This document shows, one piece after another, positions 18,529 to 28,478 of a stretch of 64,000 nt of DNA (the stretch's first letter is position 1; every line of letters starts with the position of its first letter). A model generated the notes under the pieces. That model worked only from the letters and a program-made list of their open reading frames with translations. It was not told the origin of the DNA and made no database searches. A program made the translations under genes and the position numbers. Source of the stretch: Serratia nevei (lineage in GTDB: Bacteria; Pseudomonadota; Gammaproteobacteria; Enterobacterales; Enterobacteriaceae); the NCBI RefSeq assembly GCF_037948395.1, contig NZ_CP149940.1, positions 1,240,001 through 1,304,000 of the forward strand, in the 5' to 3' direction.

Positions 18529-19485
18529 ATGAGTGACAAAATCCCTATCGGCATCAGCGCCTGTTTACTGGGCGAGACGGTGCGTTTCGACGGCGGCCAC
18601 AAGCGGCTGGCCTTTGCGGTGGAACAGTTGGCGCCCTATGTGCGCTTTGAGCCCGTTTGCCCGGAAATGGCGATCGGGCTGCCTACGCCGCGCCCGGCGC
18701 TGCGCCTGGTGAAACAGGCGCAGCCGTGGCCGGCGATGCGCTACAGCAACGACGCCGGCGTGGATCTGACCGAGGAGATGCGCGGCTTCTCCGCGCAGCG
18801 CGTGGCGGCCTTGCAACATCTTTGCGGGTACATCGTCTGCGCCAAGTCACCGAGCTGCGGCCTGGAGCGGGTGCGGGTCTACAGCGAAAACGGCAAGGAC
18901 TCGCGTAAAAACGGCGTCGGTCTGTTTACCGCCGAACTGCTGCGCCAGATGCCGTGGCTGCCGGTGGAAGAGGATGGACGATTGCAGGACGCGGCACTGC
19001 GGGAAAACTTCATTGAACGGGTGTATGCGCTGTACGAGCTGAACATGCTGTGGCGTCAGGGGCTGACCCGCGGCGGGCTGATCGCGTTTCACAGCCGCTA
19101 TAAGCTGTCGCTGCTGGCGCATTCGCAGCCGGCGTATCGGGAGCTGGGGCGCTTCGTCGCCGATATTCACCGCTGGGACTCGCTGGAGGCCTTCGCCGTG
19201 GAATACCGCAGCCGCCTGATGGCGCTGTTGGCGCACAAGGCAACGCGCCGCAACCACACCAATGTGTTGATGCACGTGCAGGGCTATTTCAGCCGTCAGC
19301 TTAGTACGGCGCAGCGCCAGGAGCTGGCGCATCTGATCGATCGCTACCGGCAGGGCATGCAGCCGCTGTTGGCACCGATCGCGCTGCTCAAACATTACAT
19401 GGCGGAATACCCCGATCGCTATCTGGCGGAACAACGCTATTTCGAACCTTATCCGGAGGCGCTGCGTTTGCGTTACGGCCATTGA
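18529..19485 (+). CDS. DUF523-DUF1722 protein, RudS-type tRNA 4-thiouridine desulfidase
   Basis: A 318-residue two-domain protein. The N-terminal DUF523/TudS-like domain (about 5-150) has Cys12 (ISACLLGE), Cys44 (PVCPE) and the motif CAKSPSCG with Cys104 and Cys110, giving the three cysteines expected to bind a 4Fe-4S cluster. The C-terminal DUF1722 domain (about 170-318) is helical and corresponds to E. coli YbgA. Proteins with this architecture have been named RudS and remove sulfur from 4-thiouridine in tRNA; that activity is inferred here from the family. It is 15 bp upstream of phrB, as ybgA is in E. coli. Confidence 0.85.
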   Translation: MSDKIPIGISACLLGETVRFDGGHKRLAFAVEQLAPYVRFEPVCPEMAIGLPTPRPALRLVKQAQPWPAMRYSNDAGVDLTEEMRGFSAQRVAALQHLCGYIVCAKSPSCGLERVRVYSENGKDSRKNGVGLFTAELLRQMPWLPVEEDGRLQDAALRENFIERVYALYELNMLWRQGLTRGGLIAFHSRYKLSLLAHSQPAYRELGRFVADIHRWDSLEAFAVEYRSRLMALLAHKATRRNHTNVLMHVQGYFSRQLSTAQRQELAHLIDRYRQGMQPLLAPIALLKHYMAEYPDRYLAEQRYFEPYPEALRLRYGH

Positions 19486-19500
19486 TTGACAAGGAGTTTT

Positions 19501-20931
19501 ATGACCACGCATCTGGTCTGGTTGCGTAACGATCTGCGTATCACCGACAACAACGCGCTGCACGCCGCCTGCAGCGATCCCGAAGCCCGGGTGCTGGCGG
19601 TGTTTATCGCCACGCCGCAGCAGTGGCGGCAACATGAGATGGCGCCGCGGCAGGCGGCGCTGATCCACGCCAGCCTGCAGGCGGTGCAGCAGGCGCTGGC
19701 GCACAAGGGCATTGCGCTGCATTGCCATTCCTGTGCTGACTTTGCCGCGTCGATCGACTGGCTGGCGGACTATTGCGAGCGGGAGCAGGTGGATGCGCTG
19801 TTTTACAATCGCCAGTACGAACTGAACGAACGGCGGCGCGATGCGCGGCTGGAACAGCGGTTGAGTGGCCGGGTGAGGTGCCACGGTTTCGATGACAGCC
19901 TGCTGTTGCCGCCGGGCAGCGTGCTCACCGGCGGCGGAGAGATGTACAAGGTCTATACGCCGTTTCGCAACGCCTTTCTTCAGCGCCTGACCGAGTCCGA
20001 CGTGAGTTGCCTGCCGGCACCGAAGACCCGCGCCGGTGGCGCGTTGCCTGCGCCTGAGGCGCCGGCGGCGTTCGATTACCCCACGGCGGAGACTGGGGAT
20101 GGCTATCCCGCCGGCGAGGAGGCCGCGTTGCAGCGGTTGCGCGCCTTTTGCCGCGAGCAGGTGCAGGATTACCTCCGGCAGCGCGATCTGCCGGCCCTCG
20201 CCGGCACCAGTAGCCTGTCGCCCTATCTGGCGATCGGCGTGCTGTCGCCGCGCCAGTGCTTCAACCGCCTGCGCGCCGAATGCCCGCAGCTGCTGGAAGA
20301 TCGCGAAAGCGGTGCCTTCGCCTGGCTCAACGAGCTGATTTGGCGCGAGTTCTATCGCCATCTGCTGGTGGCCTATCCCGATCTGTGCCGCCATCGGCCG
20401 TTTATTGCCTGGACGGACAAGGTGCGCTGGTGCGATGACAAGGCGAAGCTGCAGGCTTGGCAGCGGGGCGAGACCGGCTACCCGATCGTCGATGCCGCCA
20501 TGCGACAGCTTAACGCCACCGGCTGGATGCACAACCGGCTGCGCATGATCAGCGCCAGTTTTCTGGTGAAGGATCTGCTGATCGACTGGCGCGCCGGGGA
20601 GCGCTATTTCATGTCGCAACTGCTGGATGGGGATCTGGCGGCCAACAACGGTGGCTGGCAGTGGGCGGCCTCCACCGGCACCGACGCCGCGCCGTATTTC
20701 CGCATCTTCAATCCGACGACTCAGGGTGAACGTTTTGATCCACAAGGCACTTTTATCCGTAAATGGTTGCCGGAACTGGCGGATGTGCCCGACAATGACA
20801 TCCATCATCCCCATCGCTGGGCGGAAAAGCAGCGATGCACGCTGAACTACCCGCTGCCGATCGTCGACCATAAGCAAGCCCGGCTGGAGACGCTGGCGGC
20901 GTTCGAGGCGGCAAAACGGGGAGAGTCTTGA
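19501..20931 (+). CDS. phrB: Deoxyribodipyrimidine photolyase
   Basis: A 476-residue class I CPD photolyase that repairs pyrimidine dimers with blue light. The N-terminal alpha/beta domain begins HLVWLRNDLRITDNNAL and binds the antenna cofactor. The C-terminal FAD domain has GTSSLSPYLAIGVLSPR and WREFYRHLL. It continues with MRQLNATGWMHNRLRM and the signature DGDLAANNGGWQWAASTGTD. The chosen ATG has a perfect AAGGAG seven bases upstream; an ATG five codons earlier does not. It lies 15 bp after the RudS-type gene. Confidence 0.96.
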   Translation: MTTHLVWLRNDLRITDNNALHAACSDPEARVLAVFIATPQQWRQHEMAPRQAALIHASLQAVQQALAHKGIALHCHSCADFAASIDWLADYCEREQVDALFYNRQYELNERRRDARLEQRLSGRVRCHGFDDSLLLPPGSVLTGGGEMYKVYTPFRNAFLQRLTESDVSCLPAPKTRAGGALPAPEAPAAFDYPTAETGDGYPAGEEAALQRLRAFCREQVQDYLRQRDLPALAGTSSLSPYLAIGVLSPRQCFNRLRAECPQLLEDRESGAFAWLNELIWREFYRHLLVAYPDLCRHRPFIAWTDKVRWCDDKAKLQAWQRGETGYPIVDAAMRQLNATGWMHNRLRMISASFLVKDLLIDWRAGERYFMSQLLDGDLAANNGGWQWAASTGTDAAPYFRIFNPTTQGERFDPQGTFIRKWLPELADVPDNDIHHPHRWAEKQRCTLNYPLPIVDHKQARLETLAAFEAAKRGES

Positions 20932-20953
20932 GGCAACTGCAAGGAGCGACGCA

Positions 20954-21934
20954 ATGATGAAAAAGGTGCTGGCCCTGTGCCTGAGCGGCTATTCGGCGCT
21001 GGCGATCGCCGGCTTTGACGTGGTGGCGCTCGGCGTCGACGGCGGCGTCAGCGACGGCAATCTGACCTCCTACCTGATCCGCAGCGACAATCAGCCGCGG
21101 TATGTGGCGCTGGACGCCGGTTCGCTGCTGCCGGGCATCGCCAAAGGGCTGGAGAAGGGCAGCTTCCCGCAGGTGACGCCCGAGCTGGCCGCGCCTTACA
21201 CGCCGCAGGGCTATGTGTTCCGGCAGTTGATCGGCAGCTACTTTATCAGCCACGGCCACCTGGACCACGTGGCGGGGCTGATCGTCGGCTCACCCGAGGA
21301 CAATAAAAAAACCGTTTACGCCCAGGCGGACACCGTACTGACCCTGCGTAATCACTACTTCAACTGGAAGGCGTGGCCGAACTTCACCGACGCCGGCAAC
21401 GGCTCGCGGCTGGGCACTTACCGGCTGCAAACGGTGCGGCCGCAGCAGCGGTTTACTCTCGGCCTGACCGGATTGACCGGCGTGATGTACCCGCTCAGCC
21501 ACGATCGCTATCCGTCGTCGATGCTGCTGATTTCCAACGGCAACGAGTTCTTCGCCTACTTCGGCGATACCGGGCCGGATAAGGTGGAGCAGTCGCGCGA
21601 TCTCGATACCGTCTGGCGCGCGCTGGGGCCGCTTGTCGAGCAGAAGAAGCTCAAGGGCATGATTATCGAAACCTCTTACCCTAACGGGGTGGAGGATAAA
21701 CATCTGTACGGCCATTTGACGCCGGCCTGGCTGCTGAAGGAGCTGAAGAACCTGACGCAGTACAGCGGCGGCGATGGCTCGCTGAACGGTTTGCCGGTGG
21801 TGATCAGCCACATCAAGCCCAGCCTGAAACAGGGCGAAGACACGCGCGCCGCCATTGCGCAGCAGCTGGCGCAGGGCAACGATCTGGGCGTGAAATTTAT
21901 CCTGATGGCGCAGGGCGACCGGCAGACATTTTGA
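20954..21934 (+). CDS. Exported class II 3',5'-cyclic-nucleotide phosphodiesterase
   Basis: A 326-residue metallo-beta-lactamase-fold enzyme of the class II cyclic nucleotide phosphodiesterase family (yeast PDE1, Vibrio fischeri CpdP). A signal peptide of about 20 residues (to Ala-Ile-Ala) suggests a periplasmic enzyme. The zinc motif SHGHLDH gives His100, His102, Asp104 and His105. Further ligands are probably in YPLSHD, FGDTG and ETSYPN, with HLYGHLTP and ISHIKPS near the end. It would hydrolyse cAMP or cGMP, perhaps to recover extracellular cAMP. It lies between phrB and ybgI, a position with no such gene in E. coli. AAGGAG precedes the start. Confidence 0.87.
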   Translation: MMKKVLALCLSGYSALAIAGFDVVALGVDGGVSDGNLTSYLIRSDNQPRYVALDAGSLLPGIAKGLEKGSFPQVTPELAAPYTPQGYVFRQLIGSYFISHGHLDHVAGLIVGSPEDNKKTVYAQADTVLTLRNHYFNWKAWPNFTDAGNGSRLGTYRLQTVRPQQRFTLGLTGLTGVMYPLSHDRYPSSMLLISNGNEFFAYFGDTGPDKVEQSRDLDTVWRALGPLVEQKKLKGMIIETSYPNGVEDKHLYGHLTPAWLLKELKNLTQYSGGDGSLNGLPVVISHIKPSLKQGEDTRAAIAQQLAQGNDLGVKFILMAQGDRQTF

Positions 21935-21952
21935 CTATGAAGAGAGAAGAGA

Positions 21953-22696
21953 ATGCGTAACCTCGATCTGGAACAACTGATCAACACGGAACTGAACGCC
22001 GCGGCGTTTCAGGACTACGCCCCCAACGGATTGCAGGTAGAAGGCCGCCCGCACGTGCAGCGCATCGTGACCGGCGTCACCGCCTGTCAGGCGCTGCTGG
22101 ACGCCGCGGTGGCGCATCAGGCCGACGCGATTATCGTGCACCACGGCTATTTCTGGAAAAACGAGGCGCCGGCGGTGCGCGGCATGAAGCGCAACCGCCT
22201 GAAAACGCTGCTGACCCACGACATCAACCTGTACGGCTACCATCTGCCGCTGGACGCGCATCCGGTGCTGGGCAACAACGCGCAGCTGGCGCAGGCGCTG
22301 GGCATTCGGGTGATTGGCGACGTCGAGCCGCTGGTGCCGCACGGCGAATTTGAACAGCCGCTGACCGGCGAAGCGCTGCAGCAGCGTATCGAAAGCCGGC
22401 TGGGGCGCGCGGTGCTGCACTGCGGCGATAACGCGCCTGAGCACATTCGCCGGGTGGCCTGGTGCACAGGCGGCGGCCAGGGCTTTATCGACAGCGCGGC
22501 GCGCTTCGGCGTCGATGCGTTCATCAGCGGTGAAGTGTCTGAGCAGACCATTCACAGCGCGCGCGAAATGGGCGTGCATTTCTTCGCCGCCGGCCACCAC
22601 GCCACCGAGCGCGGCGGCGTGAAGGCGTTGGGCGACTGGCTGGCGCAGCACCACGGCTTTGATGTGACCTTTATCGATATCCCGAATCCCGCCTGA
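21953..22696 (+). CDS. ybgI: YbgI, Nif3-like dinuclear metal-centre protein
   Basis: A 247-residue protein of the NIF3/DUF34 family, often named type 2 GTP cyclohydrolase I; the true substrate is uncertain. The metal-binding motifs are visible: IIVHHGYFWKNE (His-His near 63-64), YHLPLDAHPVLGNN with Asp and His, and the C-terminal HFFAAGHHATERGG. It follows the phosphodiesterase gene by 18 bp and precedes the pxp operon, as in E. coli. Confidence 0.94.
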   Translation: MRNLDLEQLINTELNAAAFQDYAPNGLQVEGRPHVQRIVTGVTACQALLDAAVAHQADAIIVHHGYFWKNEAPAVRGMKRNRLKTLLTHDINLYGYHLPLDAHPVLGNNAQLAQALGIRVIGDVEPLVPHGEFEQPLTGEALQQRIESRLGRAVLHCGDNAPEHIRRVAWCTGGGQGFIDSAARFGVDAFISGEVSEQTIHSAREMGVHFFAAGHHATERGGVKALGDWLAQHHGFDVTFIDIPNPA

Positions 22697-22786
22697 TTTT
22701 TTTCTTCCCCGGATCCAGCCCGGCCTGTGCGCCGGCTGAATCCTTTTACCGCGCTATTTCCTTATTTTCCTTATGGTTGCGTTCTA

Positions 22787-22815
22787 TTGACAGCCGGGGC
22801 CGCGTCACGCATAAC
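22787..22815 (+). promoter_or_regulatory. pxp operon promoter
   Basis: A perfect -35 TTGACA and -10 CATAAC are separated by 17 bp, about 40 bp before the pxpB start. Confidence 0.6.
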
Positions 22816-22855
22816 TGGTGTGTTTTTCATCGCGATAATAATAAGGAGAATAAGG

Positions 22856-23512
22856 GTGCAACAAGCACGTTATTACCTGTTGGGTGAGAGAGCGGTAGTG
22901 CTTGAACTGTCGCCGCCGGTGACCTTACCGAGCCAGCAGCGCATCTGGGCGCTGGCGGAAAAGCTGAATCACCACCCCGACGTGCGGGAAGTGGTGCCGG
23001 GGATGAATAACCTGACGCTGTTGCTGCATACGCCGCAGGCCGACGCCGAAGCGATACTCGCATTGCTGCAGCAAGGTTGGGAAAGCAAAGAGAGCCTGAC
23101 GCCGGAATCGCGCCAGGTGGATATTCCGGTGGTCTACGGCGGGGAGCAAGGCCCCGATCTGGATGAAGTGGCGCGCCATACCGGCATGACGCCGCGGCAG
23201 GTGGTGGAATGCCACGCGGCGGCGGCCTACGTGGTCTATTTCCTCGGCTTTCAGCCGGGTTTCTCCTATTTGGGCGGCATGCCGGAACAACTGGCGACGC
23301 CGCGCCGCGCTGAGCCGCGTCTGGCGGTGGCGGCCGGCTCCGTCGGCATCGGCGGCGGCCAGACCGGCATCTATCCGCTGGTGACACCCGGCGGCTGGCA
23401 GCTGATCGGCCGCACGCCGCTGGCGCTGTTCAATCCGCATGAAATGCCGCCGACGCTGCTGCGCCCGGGCGATAACGTGCGCTTCGTGCCGCAGAAGGAG
23501 GGCGTATGCTGA
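22856..23512 (+). CDS. pxpB: 5-oxoprolinase subunit B
   Basis: A 218-residue KipI/YbgJ-family subunit of the prokaryotic ATP-dependent 5-oxoprolinase PxpABC, which opens 5-oxoproline to glutamate. Family motifs include [14 protein letters not shown], the [17 protein letters not shown] block and [16 protein letters not shown]. The start is taken as GTG ([11 protein letters not shown]) with AAGGAG upstream, which gives exactly the E. coli YbgJ length; the open frame extends 43 codons upstream without family support. It overlaps pxpC by seven bases. Confidence 0.94.
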   Translation: MQQARYYLLGERAVVLELSPPVTLPSQQRIWALAEKLNHHPDVREVVPGMNNLTLLLHTPQADAEAILALLQQGWESKESLTPESRQVDIPVVYGGEQGPDLDEVARHTGMTPRQVVECHAAAAYVVYFLGFQPGFSYLGGMPEQLATPRRAEPRLAVAAGSVGIGGGQTGIYPLVTPGGWQLIGRTPLALFNPHEMPPTLLRPGDNVRFVPQKEGVC

Positions 23513-24438
23513 TTATTCTGCGTGCCGGCATCTATACCACGGTGCAGGATTTGGGCCGCGAGGGATTCCGCCGCCTGGGCATCAGCACCGGCGGGGCGCT
23601 AGATCAACCGGCGTTGAAGATCGCCAACCTGCTGGTGGGCAATGCGCCTGAGGCCGCCGGGCTGGAGATCACCCTCGGCCAGTTCAGCGCCGAGTTTACC
23701 CGCCCTGGCTGGATCGCCCTGACCGGCGCCGGCTGCGACGCGCAGCTGGACGGCAAGCCGCTGTGGACCGGCTGGCGCTACCCGGTGAAAAAGGGGCAGC
23801 GGCTGGCGCTGGGCACGCCGAAACGCGGCATGCGCAGCTACCTGGCGATCTCGGGCGGCATCGCCGTGCCGGAAATGCTGGGCTCGTGCAGCACCGACAT
23901 GAAAGCCGCCTTTGGCGGCCACGAAGGCCGTAACCTGAAGGACGGCGATCGGCTGCCGCTGGGCAAATCCACCGCGCTGCCGCAACACCGCTGCGGCGTG
24001 AAGCAGCTGCTGTTCACCAACCGCATCCGCGCGCTGCCGGGGCCGGAGTACGCTGAATTCAGCGAAGAGGCGCAGGACACGTTCTGGCGCACCGCCTGGC
24101 AGCTCAGCCCGCAGAGCAACCGCATGGGCTACCGCCTGCACGGCGGCACGCCGCTGGAGCGCACCACCGACCGCGAGATGCTTTCGCACGGCCTGCTGCC
24201 CGGCGTGGTGCAGGTGCCGCACAACGGCCAGCCGATCGTGCTGATGGCCGATGCGCAAACCACCGGCGGTTACCCGCGTATCGCCTGCGTGATCGAGGCC
24301 GATCTTTACCACTTGGCGCAGATCCGTCTCGGCGAACCGATCCACTTCGTTCTCTGCTCTCTGACGGAGGCGCAGCGCGCCAAGGCTGAGCAGGATCTCT
24401 TCCTTCGACAGATTGCCTGGGGGTTACATGATCGTTGA
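23506..24438 (+). CDS. pxpC: 5-oxoprolinase subunit C
   Basis: A 310-residue KipA/YbgK-family subunit, related to the allophanate hydrolase C2 domain. Typical segments are [19 protein letters not shown] at the start, then [20 protein letters not shown] and [14 protein letters not shown] near the end. It works with PxpA and PxpB in ATP-dependent 5-oxoproline ring opening. Both ends overlap the neighbours (pxpB by 7 bp, pxpA by 11 bp), consistent with coupled translation of a complex. Confidence 0.95.
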   Translation: MLIILRAGIYTTVQDLGREGFRRLGISTGGALDQPALKIANLLVGNAPEAAGLEITLGQFSAEFTRPGWIALTGAGCDAQLDGKPLWTGWRYPVKKGQRLALGTPKRGMRSYLAISGGIAVPEMLGSCSTDMKAAFGGHEGRNLKDGDRLPLGKSTALPQHRCGVKQLLFTNRIRALPGPEYAEFSEEAQDTFWRTAWQLSPQSNRMGYRLHGGTPLERTTDREMLSHGLLPGVVQVPHNGQPIVLMADAQTTGGYPRIACVIEADLYHLAQIRLGEPIHFVLCSLTEAQRAKAEQDLFLRQIAWGLHDR

Positions 24439-25168
24439 TTTGAACGCCGATCTCGGCGAAGGCTGCGCCAACGACCAGGCGCTGTTGCAATTGGTGAGTT
24501 CGGCCAACATCGCCTGCGGCTTCCACGCCGGCGATGCGCAGACCATGCGTCAGTCGGTGCGCTGGGCATTGCAGTACGGCGTGGCGATCGGCGCTCACCC
24601 GAGTTTTCCCGATCGGGATAACTTCGGCCGCACCCGCATGCAGCTGCCGCCGGAAACGGTCTACGCGCAGGTGGTGTATCAGCTCGGGGCGCTGGCGGCC
24701 ATCGCCCGCGCCGAGGGTGGGGTGATGGTGCACGTTAAGCCGCACGGCATGCTGTACAACCAGGCGGCGGTTGAGCCGGCGCTGGCGGAAGCGATCGCCC
24801 GGGCGGTGCAGGCGGTCGATCCGGCGCTGCGGCTGGTGGGGCTGGCCGGCAGCGAGCTGATCCGCGCCGGGGAACAACTCGGTCTGACCACCCGGCAGGA
24901 GGTATTCGCCGATCGCGGCTATCAGGCCGACGGCACGCTGGTGCCGCGCGGTTTGCCGGGGGCGTTGATCGACGATGACGAACAGGCGCTGGCGCAAACC
25001 CTGGAGATGGTGCGCCATCACCGGGTGCGCAGCGTGGATGGCGTCTGGACCGCCGTTCAGGCGGAAACCGTCTGCCTGCATGGGGACGGCGAGCATGCGC
25101 TGGCGTATGCGCGCAAGCTGCGGGACAGTTTTGTTCAGCAGGGCATCCGCGTCAGCGCGGAGCAGTAA
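24428..25168 (+). CDS. pxpA: 5-oxoprolinase subunit A
   Basis: A 246-residue LamB/YcsF-family subunit. The hallmark sequences are [15 protein letters not shown] at the N-terminus, [29 protein letters not shown] and [12 protein letters not shown], then [17 protein letters not shown], with [11 protein letters not shown] at the end. The start MIVDLNAD lies inside the end of pxpC. It completes the PxpBCA set in the same order as in E. coli. Confidence 0.95.
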   Translation: MIVDLNADLGEGCANDQALLQLVSSANIACGFHAGDAQTMRQSVRWALQYGVAIGAHPSFPDRDNFGRTRMQLPPETVYAQVVYQLGALAAIARAEGGVMVHVKPHGMLYNQAAVEPALAEAIARAVQAVDPALRLVGLAGSELIRAGEQLGLTTRQEVFADRGYQADGTLVPRGLPGALIDDDEQALAQTLEMVRHHRVRSVDGVWTAVQAETVCLHGDGEHALAYARKLRDSFVQQGIRVSAEQ

Positions 25169-25230
25169 AGCAATAAAGCAAGACACAACATCACAAGCAA
25201 AAAACTATTAGAAAATATCGAGGGAAGACT

Positions 25231-25962
25231 ATGGAACAGGCCGTGAATCTCTGGCCACTGATTGGCATCGCCGCCATCGTGGTCGGGTTTGTATTGCGTT
25301 TCAACCCGGTGCTGGTGGTGATCGCCGCCGGCATCATCACCGGTTTGGCGGCGCTGATGCCGCTGGACGTCATTCTGGAAAAGCTCGGCGAGGGCTTTCT
25401 CAACACCCGTAACCTGCCGCTGATCCTGCTGCTGCCGCTGGCGGTGATCGGCCTGCTGGAGCGCCACGGGCTGAAAGAGCGTGCGCAGGCGTGGATCGCC
25501 AAGATCAAAAGCGCCACCGCCGGCCGTTTGCTGATCGTATACCTGTTCGTGCGCGAGATTACCGCGGCGATGGGGCTGACCAGCCTGGGCGGGCATCCGC
25601 AAATGGTGCGGCCGCTGCTGGCGCCGATGGCGGAAGGGGCAACGGAAAACCGCTACGGCGAGCTGCCGGAGCGCACCCGCCACCGTCTGCGCGCCATGTC
25701 GGCCGCGACCGACAACGTCGGGCTGTTCTTCGGCGAAGATATCTTCGTGGCCTTCGGCGCGATCATCTTCATGCACAACTTTATGCTGGAGTCCGGCGGC
25801 ATTCAGACCGAGCCGTTGCATATCGCGCTGTGGGGCATTCCGACCGCGATTTTCGCTTTCCTGATCCACGCGTTCCGGCTGTATCGGATGGATAAGCAGC
25901 TGAGCGCCGAGCTGGCGCAGCTGAATCAGGCGGCGCTGCAGGCGAAGGGGGAGGCACGATGA
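25231..25962 (+). CDS. DUF969 family membrane protein, candidate 5-oxoproline transporter subunit
   Basis: A 243-residue hydrophobic protein with about five or six membrane segments, for example near 8-45, 60-78, 92-115 and 165-210. It carries conserved polar stretches (LNTRNLPLILLLPLAVIGLLERHG and EITAAMGLTSLGGHPQM, within residues 55-125) of the DUF969 family. It overlaps the following DUF979 gene by four bases (ATGA) and sits between pxpA and pcp, both acting on pyroglutamate. A transport role for 5-oxoproline or pyroglutamyl peptides is inferred from context only. Confidence 0.8.
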   Translation: MEQAVNLWPLIGIAAIVVGFVLRFNPVLVVIAAGIITGLAALMPLDVILEKLGEGFLNTRNLPLILLLPLAVIGLLERHGLKERAQAWIAKIKSATAGRLLIVYLFVREITAAMGLTSLGGHPQMVRPLLAPMAEGATENRYGELPERTRHRLRAMSAATDNVGLFFGEDIFVAFGAIIFMHNFMLESGGIQTEPLHIALWGIPTAIFAFLIHAFRLYRMDKQLSAELAQLNQAALQAKGEAR

Positions 25963-26978
25963 ACTTCCAGCAACAATATCTCTACTGGCTGGCCGGCGCG
26001 GTGCTGCTGATTGTGGCGGTGATGTCCTTCCGCGATCGCGCCAACCCGCGCCGCATCACCACCGGGCTGTTTTGGGGGCTGTACGGCCTGGTGTTCCTGG
26101 TCGGCGACTGGACTTACCGCCTGCTGGGCGACGTGCTGGGCGAAGGCAGCAACGAGAAACGCATGCTGCACATCATCGTTGGCGGGGTGGTGGTGGTGAT
26201 GGCCCTGATTGCCGGCTTCGGCGGCGTGCGCCTCGGCAGCTATCATCAGCGGACGCCGCAGGAGCGCGAGGCCAGCGCCAAGCGCCTGGGCAATAAGCTG
26301 TTTATCCCCGCTCTGGCGATCCCGGTGGTGACGGTGATCGGCGTGCTGCTGTTCAACAACGTGCCGGCGTTGCAAACCGCGGTGTTCGGCAGCGGTAACC
26401 ACGCGACGCTGATCACCCTGTTCTCGATGACCGTCGGCTGCCTGATTGGCCTGGCGATCGCGGTGAAAATGACCCATGAGAAGGCCCTGCAGCCGATACA
26501 GGAAGCGCGGCGCCTGCTGGATTCGATCGGCTGGGCGTTCATTCTGCCGCAGATCCTTGCCACGCTGGGGCTGCTGTTTACCGTCGCCGGCGTTGGCACC
26601 GCAATCTCGCATTTGACCCAGGAGTATCTGGCGGTCGATAACCGCTTTATCGCCGTGGCAGTCTACGCTATCGGTATGGCGGTGCTGACCATGGTGATGG
26701 GCAACGCCTTCGCCGCCTTCCCGATCGTTACCGCCGGCATCGGCATTCCGATCCTGGTGTTGCAGCACGGCGGCAACCCGGCGGTGATGGCGGCGATCGG
26801 CATGTTCTCCGGCTATTGCGGCACCCTGATGACGCCGATGGCGGCGAACTTCAACATCGTGCCGGCGGCGCTGCTGGAGCTGCCGGACAAGAATGCGGTG
26901 ATCAAGGCGCAGGTGCCGACCGGCGTGCTGCTGCTGTTGGTTAACGTGTTCCTGCTGTATTTCCTGATGTTCCTGTAG
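25959..26978 (+). CDS. DUF979 family membrane protein, candidate 5-oxoproline transporter subunit
   Basis: A 339-residue polytopic membrane protein with about nine predicted helices, beginning at residue 9. A conserved-looking C-terminal portion holds [20 protein letters not shown] and [20 protein letters not shown]. The latter, a Pro/Asn-rich re-entrant-like stretch, resembles the substrate sites of some ion-coupled transporters. It overlaps the DUF969 gene and is 8 bp before pcp, so it is probably expressed with the 5-oxoproline enzymes. Its function is unproven. Confidence 0.8.
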   Translation: MNFQQQYLYWLAGAVLLIVAVMSFRDRANPRRITTGLFWGLYGLVFLVGDWTYRLLGDVLGEGSNEKRMLHIIVGGVVVVMALIAGFGGVRLGSYHQRTPQEREASAKRLGNKLFIPALAIPVVTVIGVLLFNNVPALQTAVFGSGNHATLITLFSMTVGCLIGLAIAVKMTHEKALQPIQEARRLLDSIGWAFILPQILATLGLLFTVAGVGTAISHLTQEYLAVDNRFIAVAVYAIGMAVLTMVMGNAFAAFPIVTAGIGIPILVLQHGGNPAVMAAIGMFSGYCGTLMTPMAANFNIVPAALLELPDKNAVIKAQVPTGVLLLLVNVFLLYFLMFL

Positions 26979-26986
26979 GAGTAAGG

Positions 26987-27631
26987 ATGCAAAAAGTATT
27001 GATTACCGGCTTTGAGCCGTTTGGCGGCGAGCGCCTTAACCCCTCCTGGGAAGTTGTGAAGCAGCTCAATGATATGGAGCTGGTCGGCACACGCATCGTG
27101 GCGCGCCAGCTGCCGTGCGTGTTCGGCGCGGCGCTGGACGCGCTCAATGCGGCGATCGACGAGGTGCAGCCGGTGATGGTGCTGGCTATCGGCCAGGCCG
27201 GCGGCCGCACCGACATCACGATCGAACGGGTGGCGATCAACGTCGACGACGCGCGTATCCCCGACAATCAGGGGCAGCAACCGGTGGACGAGCCGATCGT
27301 CGCCGGCGGTCCGGCGGCCTATTTCAGCACCTTGCCGATTAAAGCGATGGTCAGTTCGATGCGCGAGGCCGGTATTCCGGCCTCCGTTTCGCAGACCGCC
27401 GGCACCTACGTGTGCAACCATGTCATGTATGGCCTGCTGCACCGTTTGAGCGGCCAGCGCGAGGTCAAGGGCGGGTTTATCCATATCCCGTACCTGCCGG
27501 AACAGGCGGCGGCGCACCCCGGTGCGCCGAGCATGGCGGCCTCGACGGTGCTGTTTGCATTGGAGCTGGCCGTTTCCATCGCTTTGCAGGTGGAGCACGA
27601 TCTGAAAGTGGTGGGCGGCGCGACGCATTAA
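26987..27631 (+). CDS. pcp: Pyroglutamyl-peptidase I
   Basis: A 214-residue cytosolic cysteine peptidase (C15) that removes N-terminal pyroglutamate from peptides. The catalytic residues are visible: Glu80 in [17 protein letters not shown], Cys143 in [16 protein letters not shown] and His166 in [10 protein letters not shown]. It begins 8 bp after the DUF979 gene. Free 5-oxoproline released here would be the PxpABC substrate, so the operon forms a pyroglutamate salvage route. Confidence 0.96.
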   Translation: MQKVLITGFEPFGGERLNPSWEVVKQLNDMELVGTRIVARQLPCVFGAALDALNAAIDEVQPVMVLAIGQAGGRTDITIERVAINVDDARIPDNQGQQPVDEPIVAGGPAAYFSTLPIKAMVSSMREAGIPASVSQTAGTYVCNHVMYGLLHRLSGQREVKGGFIHIPYLPEQAAAHPGAPSMAASTVLFALELAVSIALQVEHDLKVVGGATH

Positions 27632-27684
27632 TCATGTCATCCCCGGCGCATCGGGCTGCGCCGGGTCTACGCAAGGAGTGGTCT

Positions 27685-28476
27685 ATGCCGGAAGGACCGG
27701 AGATTCGCCGGGCGGCGGACAAACTGGCGGCGGCGGTGATCGATCAGCCGCTGACCGCCGTCGATTTCGCTTTTCCCCAGCTGAAACACTATCGCCAGCG
27801 TCTGCTCGGCGAGCGCATCGTCGCCATCGAGCCGCGTGGCAAGGCGCTGCTGACCCATTTCTCCAATGGGCTGACGATGTACAGCCACAACCAGCTGTAT
27901 GGCGTGTGGAAAGTGGCGGCGGCAGGGGAGACGCCGGAGACCAAGCGCGATCTGCGGGTGCGGCTGGAAACCGCCCACAGCGCGATATTGCTTTACAGCG
28001 CTTCCGACATTACCGTCGGGCCGCGCGAGGAAATAGAGCAACACCCGTTTTTGCAACGCATCGGCCCCGACGTGTTGGACATGTCGCTGACGGTAGACGA
28101 TGTGGCGGAGCGGTTGCTGACGCCGCGTTTTCGCCGCAGGCAGCTGGGGGGCATGCTGCTCGACCAGGCGTTTCTCGCCGGATTGGGCAATTATCTGCGC
28201 GCCGAAATCCTGTGGCAGGCCGAACTGGCGCCGCAGCACAAACCGCAGGATCTGACGCCAGAGGCGCTGCGCCACCTGGCGGAGGCACTGCTGGCAGTGC
28301 CGCGCCTTTCCTACCAGACGCGCGGGCAGGCGGATGACAACCGGCATCACGGCGCGCTGTTTCGCTTCAAGGTATTTCATCGCAGCGGCGAGCCCTGCGA
28401 ACGCTGCGGTGGGATGATCGTGCGTACCGAGCTGTCGTCGCGGCCGTTTTATTGGTGCCCGGGCTGCCAGAAATAA
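27685..28476 (+). CDS. nei: Endonuclease VIII
   Basis: A 263-residue DNA glycosylase/AP lyase for oxidised pyrimidines, the same length as E. coli Nei. The catalytic N-terminus is [14 protein letters not shown] (Pro2 nucleophile, Glu3). A helix-two-turn-helix includes [24 protein letters not shown] (within about 150-180). A C-terminal zinc finger has CERCGG and WCPGC cysteine pairs. The start has AAGGAG nine bases upstream; the open frame upstream lies in pcp. It closes the operon, as in E. coli. Confidence 0.96.
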   Translation: MPEGPEIRRAADKLAAAVIDQPLTAVDFAFPQLKHYRQRLLGERIVAIEPRGKALLTHFSNGLTMYSHNQLYGVWKVAAAGETPETKRDLRVRLETAHSAILLYSASDITVGPREEIEQHPFLQRIGPDVLDMSLTVDDVAERLLTPRFRRRQLGGMLLDQAFLAGLGNYLRAEILWQAELAPQHKPQDLTPEALRHLAEALLAVPRLSYQTRGQADDNRHHGALFRFKVFHRSGEPCERCGGMIVRTELSSRPFYWCPGCQK

Positions 28477-28478
28477 CC

